Positions 1-6,280 are shown, numbered from the stretch's first letter. The stretch is DNA of 6,425 nucleotides from Prevotellaceae bacterium (GCA_031259805.1 JAIRKX010000183.1:1-6425); one strand, 5' to 3'. Translations and numbers: made by a program. The notes: generated from the letters alone by a model not told the origin.

Positions 1-370
1 TTTCCGTGCTTGCGGAAACTATCTCCCAATTTGGGGCGCATTTTCCGTGCGTGCGGAAAGTGTCTCCCACTTTGGGGCGCGTTTTCCGTGCGTGCGGAAA
101 TTGTCTCCCAATTTGGGGCGCATTTTCCGTGCGTGCGGAAAATTTCTCCCAATTTGGGGCGCGTTTTCCGTGCGTGCGGAAAGTGTCTCCCAATTTGGGG
201 GTCATTTTCCGTGCATGCGGAAAGTGTCTCCCAATTTGGGGCGTGTTTTCCGTGCGTGCGGAAAGTGTCTCCCAATTTGGGGCGCGTTTTCCGTGCGTGC
301 GGAAAGTGTCTCCCAATTTGGGGCGCGTTTTCCGCGCATGCGGAAAGTGTCTCCCAATTTGGGAGGCACA
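1..370 (+). repeat. Tandem array of nine 41-bp palindromic units
   Basis: Units begin with TTTCCG at 1, 42, 83, 124, 165, 206, 247, 288 and 329, an exact 41-bp period; the last unit is 42 bp. Each holds dyad A (TTTCCG, 6-nt loop usually TGCGTG, CGGAAA) and dyad B (CCCAA, T, TTGGG). The TTGGG of one unit and the CCCAA of the next are also symmetric about dyad A, so the array is a string of nested palindromes with two symmetry axes per unit. The dyad A stem is unchanged in all nine units. Differences fall in its loop, in the two linkers, and once in dyad B (unit 2). Units 7 and 8 are identical. The array probably extends left of the window. The unit contains no stop codon in any frame, so spurious ORFs run through it. 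Its function is unknown; an extragenic palindrome family or a protein-binding array is possible. Confidence 0.97.
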
Positions 371-410
371 TTTCGCTGTCCGGCGAAAGGAGGATTTCCA
401 AAGTGTGGAA
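371..410. repeat. Decayed tenth repeat unit and adjacent hairpin
   Basis: Directly after the array, 371-388 reads TTTCGC, a six-base loop, GCGAAA. This is the dyad A layout (six-base stem, six-base loop), with both arms changed so that they still pair. A second small inverted repeat follows: TTCCA at 396-400 and TGGAA at 406-410 around a five-base loop. It is not in 41-bp register with the array. Both lie just downstream of the kinase stop codon on the minus strand and would form hairpins in a read-through transcript. Neither has a U-tract, so they are not obvious intrinsic terminators. I see nothing else between 411 and 431. Confidence 0.75.
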
Positions 411-431
411 GGAGGGAGTGTCGACGTCGCA

Positions 432-1811
432 CTACGGAGCGGCAAGCGTTGCCCCCGCCGCAGGCATTAGAATCGTAAAGGCGCTGCCGGCGGTTTCTTT
501 GCTTTGTACGTAGAGTTTGCCGTTATGGAGTTTGACAATCTCGCGGGACAGGCTCAGGCCGATGCCTGTGCCGTTTTTCTTGGTGCTGAAGAAGGGGATA
601 AACATTTTGTCGCGCACGTCGGGCGAGATGCCGCAGCCGTTGTCGGCGACTGTGATATATATATGTGCATCGTCGGCCATACCGGCCGAGAGTACGATGT
701 GCGGCGCGTCCTTCTCGCTGACGGCGCTGGTGGCGTTGGTAATAAAATTAATCAATACCTGCTCGATGAGATTGCGGTCGAGCGGGACGGTAAGTCGCGG
801 GTGGTCGGTGCGTACTTCGAGGACAATCTTTTTCTGTTGCAACGAAGGCTGCATAAGACGGTAGATAGCGTACAGCATCTCCATGACATTGGTCGGTCGA
901 AAGTCGGGGACGACCGTTTGGCTCAGGTTGCGGTAATTATCGGCAAAGCGCAGCAGGCCTTCGCTCCGGCGGTGAATAGTATCCAGCGCCAATGTCATGT
1001 CTTCCATTTCGGGGAACGGAGGAGCGGCCTGTTCCCACCGATGCAGGTCTTCCATACGTTTTTTCAGCGTATCGGCCAAGGAAGCAACCGGCGCGATGGA
1101 GTTCATAATTTCGTGCGTCATCACACTGAGTAGGCCTTTCCATGCGTTGGCTTCAATCTCTTCCATCGTAGCGCTGATATTATGGAAAGCAATCATCCGG
1201 CAGGTTTTATCGGTGGTACGGAACAGGCGCACATTGACGAGCGTCCGTACCGCATGGTTGTTGATCGTAACCGTAATCAGCCGGTTTTGCCCTACGGGAA
1301 TACCGGACAATTCGCGGTAGAGCGTCTCCCGCCTTGTTTGCAGCCATGCGACATGGTTGATTTCGGGAATGCCGAACATGGTTTTAAATGCTTCGTTCAT
1401 CCATAGAATATCGCCGGAATCACGGTCGTATGCAAGAATGCCGGTATCGATTTCTTCCATCATCGTCCGAAGGTATTGTTGCTGCATTTCCTTTTCGCGG
1501 CTTAACGAGCGAAACACACGGCTAATGTCGTTGAAATACCGGTAAAACTTGTTGCCTCGCCAGCCGGTACGTTCGGCGTATTGCTTGGAGAAATCGCGGT
1601 AGCGCGCCGCTTCCGCAAAATGCTCCACATCGCGGTAAAACTTGTTTACCACGCCGGCGACATACACCGACGCCCACAAGGTGGCCACCGTCAGCAGCAG
1701 GCCTACGGTCGTATAGCCTGCCGCATACCCGTACCCCGCCGCCGCGCCCGCGAAGATAGTCAACGTAAACAATACCGCTATATACCGTCGGTGATTCATC
1801 TTATATTCCAT
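432..1811 (-). CDS. Membrane-bound PAS sensor histidine kinase
   Basis: This 459-residue protein is a sensor histidine kinase, expected to autophosphorylate and pass phosphate to the regulator encoded just upstream. Two hydrophobic segments (about 9-30 and 34-56) are separated by only a few residues, so there is no real periplasmic sensor domain. A linker follows, then a PAS-like domain (about 112-212), where a cytoplasmic or membrane signal may be read. The dimerisation/phosphoacceptor region carries MTHEIMNS with the predicted phospho-His at 233. The ATPase domain shows an N box (Asn355, Asn359), DNGCGIS (390-396), FIPFFSTK (404-411) and GTGIGLS (414-420), all intact. The start at 1811 overlaps the regulator's end by 11 nt and has GGAG close upstream. 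An in-frame ATG at 1799, one base past the regulator stop, is an alternative. Either arrangement suggests translational coupling. The signal is unknown. Confidence 0.97.
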   Translation of the reverse strand: MEYKMNHRRYIAVLFTLTIFAGAAAGYGYAAGYTTVGLLLTVATLWASVYVAGVVNKFYRDVEHFAEAARYRDFSKQYAERTGWRGNKFYRYFNDISRVFRSLSREKEMQQQYLRTMMEEIDTGILAYDRDSGDILWMNEAFKTMFGIPEINHVAWLQTRRETLYRELSGIPVGQNRLITVTINNHAVRTLVNVRLFRTTDKTCRMIAFHNISATMEEIEANAWKGLLSVMTHEIMNSIAPVASLADTLKKRMEDLHRWEQAAPPFPEMEDMTLALDTIHRRSEGLLRFADNYRNLSQTVVPDFRPTNVMEMLYAIYRLMQPSLQQKKIVLEVRTDHPRLTVPLDRNLIEQVLINFITNATSAVSEKDAPHIVLSAGMADDAHIYITVADNGCGISPDVRDKMFIPFFSTKKNGTGIGLSLSREIVKLHNGKLYVQSKETAGSAFTILMPAAGATLAAP

Positions 1812-3150
1812 ATTTCTCCAGCCGACGGTAGAGGGCTGCGCGGGTCAGACCCAAGGCGCGGGCTGCTTTGGAGATATTGCCGGCATGTTGCTCCATAGCC
1901 TGCATGATGGCCGTGCGTTCCAATGCTTCGAGGTTATGTGTCTGCAGGCGCTCGGCATTGGGCGTTTTATATTCGATAGGCGAAAACACGATGTCGTCCG
2001 TCTGCAATACTGCGCCGTTGGCCATGATAACCGCCCGCTCAATGGCATATTGCAACTCGCGAACATTGCCCGGATAGGCATAGTGCAACAACTTGCTGCG
2101 GGCTGCCGCCGAGAGGGTCATTTCGGACTTTCGGTACTTTTTGACATAGCGATGCAAGAAATAATCGGACAGCAGCAGGATGTCGTGGCCGCGTTCGCGC
2201 AGGGGCGGCACAGTAATTTCGACCGTATTGATACGGTACAGCAAATCTTTTCGGAAACGCTGCTCACTGGCCAACTCAACCAGCGGTACATTGGTCGCGG
2301 TAATGATGCGGATGTCGACCGGTATCGGTCTATTCGCGCCCAGGGGGGTAATCCGGCGGTTTTGCAGGACGGTCAGCAATTTTGCCTGCTGCTGTAAGGA
2401 GATATTGCCGATTTCGTCTAAAAACAACGTGCCGCCGCCGGCAGTTTCTATCAGTCCGATGCGGTCTTCGCGTGCATCGGTAAACGCGCCCTTTTTGTGG
2501 CCAAACAGTTCGCTCTCGAACAATGTGCCGGTCAACGCGCCTACATCGACCTTAACAAACGGTTTGTCGCTCCGTAGCGACGCACGGACAATAGCCTGCG
2601 CAATTAACTCTTTCCCCGTGCCGTTTTCACCTAAGATTAATACATTGGCATCGGTAGGAGCCATCTTTTCCACCTTTCGGAACAAGTCCCGCATCACGTC
2701 CGACTCGCCGACGATGGCGGCTTCCTGCGCGTCGTCCGCCGCCGCTTTTTGTCGTGGCGTATGCTGTTTTTCCAGCACGGCGCCCAGTGTTCGCAGCAAG
2801 TTTTCGTTATGCCACGGCTTGACAATAAAATCGCTTGCGCCTTCCTTCAGGCAGGTAACGGCCAATTCAATATCGGCGTAGGCCGTAATCATTACCACCG
2901 CCACATGCGCATTCCATTCTTTGATTTTCCGCAGCCAGTAAAGCCCCTCATTCCCGGTGTGGAGACCGGCAGCAAAATTCATATCGAGCAGCAAAATATC
3001 GAAAGGCGCGCCGGCCAGCAGGCGTTTCAGGTTCTCAGGATTGGTATCGGTTACGATGTGGCCGACTTCCGGCTTCAATAAAAGACGGACGGCTGTCAGG
3101 ACGTCCTTGTCGTCGTCCATCACAAGGATATGAGCATTACGGAGAAGCAT
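1801..3150 (-). CDS. NtrC-family sigma-54-dependent response regulator
   Basis: This 449-residue protein has the standard three-part layout. The receiver domain (about 5-125) has an acidic cluster at 12-14, predicted phosphoacceptor Asp56, Thr89 and Lys111. It also has a long loop after Asp56, which I associate with Bacteroidota regulators. The AAA+ sigma-54 activator domain (about 145-375) has Walker A GENGTGKE (174-181), the sigma-54 contact loop as GAFTDA (221-226), Walker B TLFLDEIG (241-248), TATN (284-287) and the arginine-finger segment around 300-306. A Fis-type helix-turn-helix occupies about 410-449. It should hydrolyse ATP to open promoters bound by sigma-54 polymerase. It is the first gene of a two-gene operon with the kinase. 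No sigma-54 (-24/-12) promoter is visible in the window's intergenic regions, so its targets are probably elsewhere. The leader lacks a Shine-Dalgarno sequence. Confidence 0.98.
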   Translation of the reverse strand: MLLRNAHILVMDDDKDVLTAVRLLLKPEVGHIVTDTNPENLKRLLAGAPFDILLLDMNFAAGLHTGNEGLYWLRKIKEWNAHVAVVMITAYADIELAVTCLKEGASDFIVKPWHNENLLRTLGAVLEKQHTPRQKAAADDAQEAAIVGESDVMRDLFRKVEKMAPTDANVLILGENGTGKELIAQAIVRASLRSDKPFVKVDVGALTGTLFESELFGHKKGAFTDAREDRIGLIETAGGGTLFLDEIGNISLQQQAKLLTVLQNRRITPLGANRPIPVDIRIITATNVPLVELASEQRFRKDLLYRINTVEITVPPLRERGHDILLLSDYFLHRYVKKYRKSEMTLSAAARSKLLHYAYPGNVRELQYAIERAVIMANGAVLQTDDIVFSPIEYKTPNAERLQTHNLEALERTAIMQAMEQHAGNISKAARALGLTRAALYRRLEKYGI

Positions 3151-3181
3151 TGGCTATTGAATATTGACGATTGATTGTTGA
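3149..3181 (-). repeat. Five 7-nt-spaced YCAAY repeats in the regulator leader
   Basis: Read on the minus strand, TCAAC, TCAAT, TCAAT, TCAAT and CCAAT occur at exact 7-nt steps (starting at 3181, 3174, 3167, 3160 and 3153). The last copy overlaps the ATG at 3150. If transcription starts roughly 6-8 nt after the -7 box at 3186-3193, almost the whole leader consists of these heptads. They could be a simple-sequence repeat relic or an RNA- or DNA-binding site; the sequence alone does not decide. Confidence 0.8.
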
Positions 3182-3184
3182 GGT

Positions 3185-3193
3185 GCAAAGATA
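3185..3193 (-). promoter_or_regulatory. Predicted -7 element for the regulator-kinase operon
   Basis: The minus strand reads TATCTTTGC, a full match to the Bacteroidota TAnnTTTG -7 element, about 35 nt upstream of the regulator start codon. No convincing TTTG -33 element sits at the usual 19-21 bp spacing; the nearest TTTG (3225-3222) is about 28 bp away. Basal activity may therefore be weak or need an activator. Confidence 0.65.
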
Positions 3194-3236
3194 GGGATTT
3201 TTGTCGAGTTGTTTTAGCATGCAAACGATGATGTAA

Positions 3237-3263
3237 AAATCTGCGTACACCTGTTAAATCTGC
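3237..3263 (+). repeat. Short AAATCTGC direct repeat between divergent promoters
   Basis: AAATCTGC occurs at 3237-3244 and again at 3256-3263, with a related CACCTGTT between them. The two copies are 19 bp apart, roughly two helical turns, and lie between the two divergent promoters. This could be an operator or a short dispersed repeat relic. The evidence is only the visible repetition. Confidence 0.35.
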
Positions 3264-3313
3264 CACCTCTACGAGTATATTCTCATCATTCACCGAAAAA
3301 AAAGTAAAATAAA

Positions 3314-3344
3314 TTTGCTACATTTATTTATTTACCTACCTTTG
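3314..3344 (+). promoter_or_regulatory. Bacteroidota-type promoter of the RRM gene
   Basis: TTTG at 3314-3317 is followed, after 19 bp (3318-3336), by TACCTTTG at 3337-3344. This matches both elements and the spacing of the Bacteroidota primary sigma-factor promoter (TTTG, 19-21 bp, TAnnTTTG). The predicted transcription start is about 3350, leaving a leader of about 60 nt. That leader is very U-rich, with nine consecutive T at 3381-3389 and six more at 3401-3406. It contains no Shine-Dalgarno sequence next to the ATG at 3412. Confidence 0.8.
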
Positions 3345-3411
3345 CAAAACTATTATTGGAGATATCCGGAATAGCAGTTCTTTTTTTTTAATTAATTTTA
3401 TTTTTTGTTCT

Positions 3412-3669
3412 ATGAACATTTTTGTTTCTGGGCTCAGTTTTAAAGCGTCCAATGACGATTTGAAACACATTTTTTCGGTTTATGGCGAAGTATCATCAGC
3501 CAAAGTAATCACCGAACGCGGGTCTCGGCGTTCAAGAGGCTACGGGTTTGTGGAAATGCTCAACGACGGCGAAGCTAATGCAGCTATCGCGGCGCTCAAC
3601 GGCACCGAACACATGGGGCGTACGCTCAATGTGGCGGAAGCGCATGAACGAGTAGAACGTTCCTACTAA
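3412..3669 (+). CDS. Small RRM-domain RNA-binding protein
   Basis: This 85-residue protein is almost entirely one RNA recognition motif. The RNP2 strand is NIFVSGLSF (2-10) and the RNP1 strand is RGYGFVEM (42-49). The RNA-stacking aromatics Phe4, Tyr44 and Phe46 are all present; the last RNP1 position is Met instead of the usual Phe or Tyr. The second helix (about 53-63) and the final strand (71-75) complete the fold, and a short charged tail ends the protein. Such single-RRM proteins are common in Bacteroidota, where RbpB of Bacteroides thetaiotaomicron is a studied relative with a role in post-transcriptional control. This protein probably binds single-stranded RNA in the cytoplasm. It is transcribed alone, divergently from the two-component operon, from a strong-looking promoter and ends at a strong terminator. 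Its U-rich leader could be its own target (inference). Confidence 0.97.
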   Translation: MNIFVSGLSFKASNDDLKHIFSVYGEVSSAKVITERGSRRSRGYGFVEMLNDGEANAAIAALNGTEHMGRTLNVAEAHERVERSY

Positions 3670-3719
3670 TGCAGTTGAAAGTAATGTAAAGCGGCCGTTG
3701 CGCCGATTACCTTATGCAT
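3669..3719 (+). other. Possible structured element in the RRM gene 3' UTR
   Basis: Immediately after the RRM stop codon, nested inverted repeats can fold together. ATGCA (3669-3673) pairs with TGCAT (3715-3719), GTAAT (3681-3685) with ATTAC (3706-3710), and CGGC (3692-3695) with GCCG (3702-3705) around a six-base loop. The two inner stems are separated by a bulge on the 5' side only. Each stem is short, so this is a tentative fold. It could stabilise the mRNA or be the body of a 3'-derived small RNA that ends at the terminator near 3800. Confidence 0.4.
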
Positions 3720-3720
3720 A

Positions 3721-3742
3721 AAAATACCTCATTGGGTATTTT
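3721..3742 (-). terminator. Perfect 8-bp hairpin, possible gldFG terminator
   Basis: AAAATACC (3721-3728) and GGTATTTT (3735-3742) are perfect inverted repeats around a six-base loop. Read on the minus strand, the 3' arm runs into a five-T tract and lies about 60 nt past the gldFG stop, so it may end that transcript. On the plus strand it is another hairpin in the RRM 3' region. The stem is AU-rich and therefore weak. Confidence 0.45.
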
Positions 3743-3771
3743 AGAGTCTACTGCTAACCTAAACAGCGAGG

Positions 3772-3801
3772 ACTGCCCGAATTTTCGGGCAGTTTTTTTT
3801 T
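3772..3801 (+). terminator. Strong intrinsic terminator of the RRM gene
   Basis: ACTGCCCGAA (3772-3781) pairs with TTCGGGCAGT (3784-3793), a ten-base perfect stem with a GC-rich core, and nine T follow at 3793-3801. This is a textbook intrinsic terminator for plus-strand transcription from the RRM gene, about 100 nt past its stop. Its T-tract overlaps the convergent gldFG stop codon (TAA on the minus strand at 3802-3800). Confidence 0.93.
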
Positions 3802-6268
3802 ATACCTTACGCTTCATGCCATACTTGTATTTCCGGACGCCGGTAAAGAGCAGGCCGGCCAGTAGAGTGAGCGCAACGGGGAGGAGGCTGTTAAGGAGTA
3901 CCCAAAAATCGCGCTGTGGATAGAGTTTGGTTTTGTCGAGCATGCGTAGTGTCCATTCGCGACGGCGAAGCTGGAGCACGTTATCGTCGTCGAGCAGATA
4001 GTAGAGGGCGTTCTTGACAAAAGCGCGGTTGCCGAATTGCGTCTTCATGTAGTTATCAAAACCTAAAGGGAAAATACGAATACCGTCGGGGCGACGCACG
4101 ACGTCGTTGCGGATAATGTCGCCGTCGGCTACGACGATCATTTTGGTGGTGTCGCTAAGCGCCCGGAAGACGAAGGGGCGTCGGTGGTTGTACTGCTGTA
4201 GCGGGCGGTTGAGGAACGCCGACGGAAAACAGCCTTCCATCAGCAGGGCTATCGGCAAGGAGGCTTGCCGGTAGTGCGCCGGATCGGGTTGCTGCATACT
4301 CTCGGCAAGGCTGATGAGCGCCGGGACGTTCTGCGTGCGGCTGTATGGCGACGAGGCAAGGAGGACGGTCTTCGCGACCGCCGTCTCGCGCCCGACCGTG
4401 TCAATCGTACTTGGGTATTTCGATTCGATAAGATTCAGGCCACTGGTAATTGGGTGCTCCGGCGGCGGCAGCAGCAGCGGGTAGTACGTCCACGGGGCGG
4501 GACGGAAGTCGGACGTTTGGCCGGCGGGGGCAATGTTGACGGGCAAAAGGGCGCATTGCAGATCGCGAATGACATTGGGGTTGATGCGTGCGCCGTATTT
4601 AAAAAGCTGGTCGTCGAGACGGTGGTTACAGGCAAGGGCGAAGGTGCGTTGTCCGGCAGCGAGGCTGTCGTGGTGTACGTCGACGGCGTCAATGAACCAT
4701 GCGACCCGCCCGCCTCGCATGATGTACTGATCGACGGCAAGCTTGTCGGCCTCGTCCCATGGCTGGGTGGGTTTGGCGATGATTGCAGCCGCGTAGCCGT
4801 TCAGCGCATCTACGTCACCATTGAGCAGCACACGGTCGAGGCGGGCAAAAGAAGCTAATTCTTTGCAAATATCGCCGGTTTCGTATTCATCTAATTCGCC
4901 GTGACCTTCGACAAAAGCAATGCGAGGCGCCTGCGGTCGGATGCTGTGCGCAATGGCGGCCACCAATGTCGCTTCGACATTCTGCTGCGCAATGAGCAGG
5001 CGCTCTTCGCTGTCGGCGTCGGCATTGCTTTGCAGGAAGTTTACGGCTATTTCGTGACGAGGCGTGTCAGCAGCAGTATCGCCCGCAGAGGAATAGGAAA
5101 CGACTGCGCCGGGAAACAGCGTCCTCTCCGAGCGACTGCCGTCGGCTGCACGCTCTTCGATAATCACCGGCATGAGTCCGCGGTCGTAAAGTTCCATATA
5201 GGCATCGTCCAACGCGCGCGGATCGACGTCGTCGGCAAGATTGATGAATTTATAGTACACCTTTCCGGCAGCATATATTTTCAATTCATCGATAGTTTCC
5301 TTAATCGTGGCACGGAGTTTTTTCATTTCGACCGGCATATCGCCATCGAGGTAGATTCGTATAAGCAGGGGATTTACAATCCGCTGCATCACGCGCTTCG
5401 AAGCGTCGGTGAGAGTATAGCGACGGTCGGCGGTGAGGTCGATGCGGAGGAGGACGGTACTGACGGCGTAGTTGACCAGCAGCACGGCGGCCGTCAACGC
5501 AGTAAAGCGCGCTGCGGTACGGGCGTGGCGGAGGGTGACGGGCATTCTTCGTCCTCCTTTTAGCCGTAGTCGCGCCGCTTCGAGGAAAAGCGTAATGAGG
5601 CTGGCGAAATACAGTATGTCGCGCAGGTCAATGACGCCGCGGCTCATCGAACGGTAGTGTTCGTTGATGCCTATCGCCATGAGGAAGCGGTCGGCTGCCG
5701 GCAGCAATGCCGCCAACCCGTCGAAGCCTAAGTAGAAAAAGAAGCATCCGACGGCAGCCAGCAGGAATGCGATAATCTGATTGTCGGTGAGCGACGAGGC
5801 CAGCAGTCCGATGGCCGCATAGCCTGCCGCCAGCAGCAGCAGTCCGATATATGAACCCCATGTGCCGCCGGCGTCGACGTTGCCTGCCGGTTGTCCCAAA
5901 CAGTAGATGCTGCCGAAATAGACCAGCGTTGGCAGCAGCGCCAGCCATGCGACGGCAACGACAGCCAGATATTTTCCGAGGATCAGGCGACGCTCGGTGA
6001 TCGGTTGCGCCATCAATAGCTCGATAGCGCCCGATTTTTTCTCGTCCGCCAGCGTGCGCATCGCAATGGCCGGCAGCAGAAATAAGAATAACCACGGGGC
6101 GGTTTCAAACAACCCCGCGAGCGACGCAAAGCCGCCGTCGAGTATATTCATAGCGCTTTTGCCAATCCACAAAAACCATGCATTGACCGACAAAAATACG
6201 ACGATGACCAAATAACCGGTAATCGACGAGAAAAAAGTGTGTAATTCCTTTTTGAAAATCGTAAACAT
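3800..6268 (-). CDS. gldFG: Fused GldF-GldG ABC transporter permease/auxiliary protein
   Basis: This 822-residue protein joins two normally separate subunits. Residues 1-241 match GldF, the permease: a start like MFTIFKKEL, LADEKKSGAIELL at 73-85, ASSLTDNQIIAFLL at 157-170 and about six membrane segments. Residues 242-822 match GldG: a membrane segment (about 254-275), RIDLTADRRYTL (275-286), a large presumably periplasmic ABC-auxiliary domain, and a C-terminal membrane segment (about 788-810) with a basic tail. The junction is basic (RLKGGRR), which suits a cytoplasmic linker. With the ATPase GldA, absent here, these proteins form an ABC transporter needed for gliding in Flavobacterium johnsoniae; its substrate is unclear, and homologues occur in non-gliders. 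The start at 6268 is chosen because GldF similarity begins there. The frame stays open to 6403, but that part is only repeat sequence. The gene converges on the RRM gene. Confidence 0.95.
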   Translation of the reverse strand: MFTIFKKELHTFFSSITGYLVIVVFLSVNAWFLWIGKSAMNILDGGFASLAGLFETAPWLFLFLLPAIAMRTLADEKKSGAIELLMAQPITERRLILGKYLAVVAVAWLALLPTLVYFGSIYCLGQPAGNVDAGGTWGSYIGLLLLAAGYAAIGLLASSLTDNQIIAFLLAAVGCFFFYLGFDGLAALLPAADRFLMAIGINEHYRSMSRGVIDLRDILYFASLITLFLEAARLRLKGGRRMPVTLRHARTAARFTALTAAVLLVNYAVSTVLLRIDLTADRRYTLTDASKRVMQRIVNPLLIRIYLDGDMPVEMKKLRATIKETIDELKIYAAGKVYYKFINLADDVDPRALDDAYMELYDRGLMPVIIEERAADGSRSERTLFPGAVVSYSSAGDTAADTPRHEIAVNFLQSNADADSEERLLIAQQNVEATLVAAIAHSIRPQAPRIAFVEGHGELDEYETGDICKELASFARLDRVLLNGDVDALNGYAAAIIAKPTQPWDEADKLAVDQYIMRGGRVAWFIDAVDVHHDSLAAGQRTFALACNHRLDDQLFKYGARINPNVIRDLQCALLPVNIAPAGQTSDFRPAPWTYYPLLLPPPEHPITSGLNLIESKYPSTIDTVGRETAVAKTVLLASSPYSRTQNVPALISLAESMQQPDPAHYRQASLPIALLMEGCFPSAFLNRPLQQYNHRRPFVFRALSDTTKMIVVADGDIIRNDVVRRPDGIRIFPLGFDNYMKTQFGNRAFVKNALYYLLDDDNVLQLRRREWTLRMLDKTKLYPQRDFWVLLNSLLPVALTLLAGLLFTGVRKYKYGMKRKV
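5545..5560 (-). promoter_or_regulatory. Internal ribosome-binding site and ATG at the GldF/GldG junction
   Basis: On the minus strand, AAAGGAGG ends 7 nt before an in-frame ATG whose first base is 5545 (Met242). This is exactly where a separate GldG would begin. It looks like the preserved start of an ancestral gldG, and it could still allow a free 581-residue GldG to be made from the same mRNA. The same bases encode the basic linker KGGRR, so the match could be coincidental. Confidence 0.55.
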
Positions 6269-6272
6269 GGGA

Positions 6273-6280
6273 CAAAGATA
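6273..6280 (-). promoter_or_regulatory. Predicted -7 element abutting the gldFG start
   Basis: The minus strand reads TATCTTTG, a full match to the Bacteroidota TAnnTTTG element, ending only four bases before the ATG at 6268. With the usual spacing, transcription would begin at or within a few bases of the start codon, giving a leaderless or nearly leaderless mRNA. No TTTG -33 element is visible at 19-21 bp upstream, so the call rests on the -7 match alone. Confidence 0.5.

Noticed and set aside
1..370. CRISPR array
   Set aside because: The whole 41-bp unit is conserved and there are no unique spacers; variation is limited to a few linker and loop bases. No cas gene is present.
396..410. Intrinsic terminator for the kinase operon
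   Set aside because: The hairpin has only a 5-bp stem and no T-tract follows it on the minus strand, so termination there is not supported.
202..432. Minus-strand 76-codon ORF after the kinase gene
   Set aside because: It is also made of translated repeat sequence and the adjacent spacer, with no independent coding evidence.
6..513. Three overlapping plus-strand ORFs of 143-167 codons, at 6-470, 10-513 and 47-478
   Set aside because: They read the same 41-bp repeat in all three frames. Because 41 is not a multiple of 3 and the unit has no stop codon, every frame yields the same 41-residue pattern. No real domain or start signal is seen, so they are repeat artefacts.
504..1133. Long plus-strand ORF antisense to the kinase gene, and similar antisense ORFs at 1885-2397, 2180-2881, 4265-4858 and 4901-5563
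   Set aside because: They lie entirely opposite well-supported genes with intact catalytic or family motifs, show no recognisable domains, and are expected by chance in fairly GC-rich coding DNA.
3151..3411. Sigma-54 (-24/-12) promoter that would make the regulator self-activating
   Set aside because: I looked on both strands for TGGCAC-N5-TTGC and found no acceptable match here or in the other intergenic regions.
3714..3923. Plus-strand 69-codon ORF after the RRM gene
   Set aside because: It spans the intrinsic terminator and then runs antisense into the end of gldFG. It has no start signal or domain.
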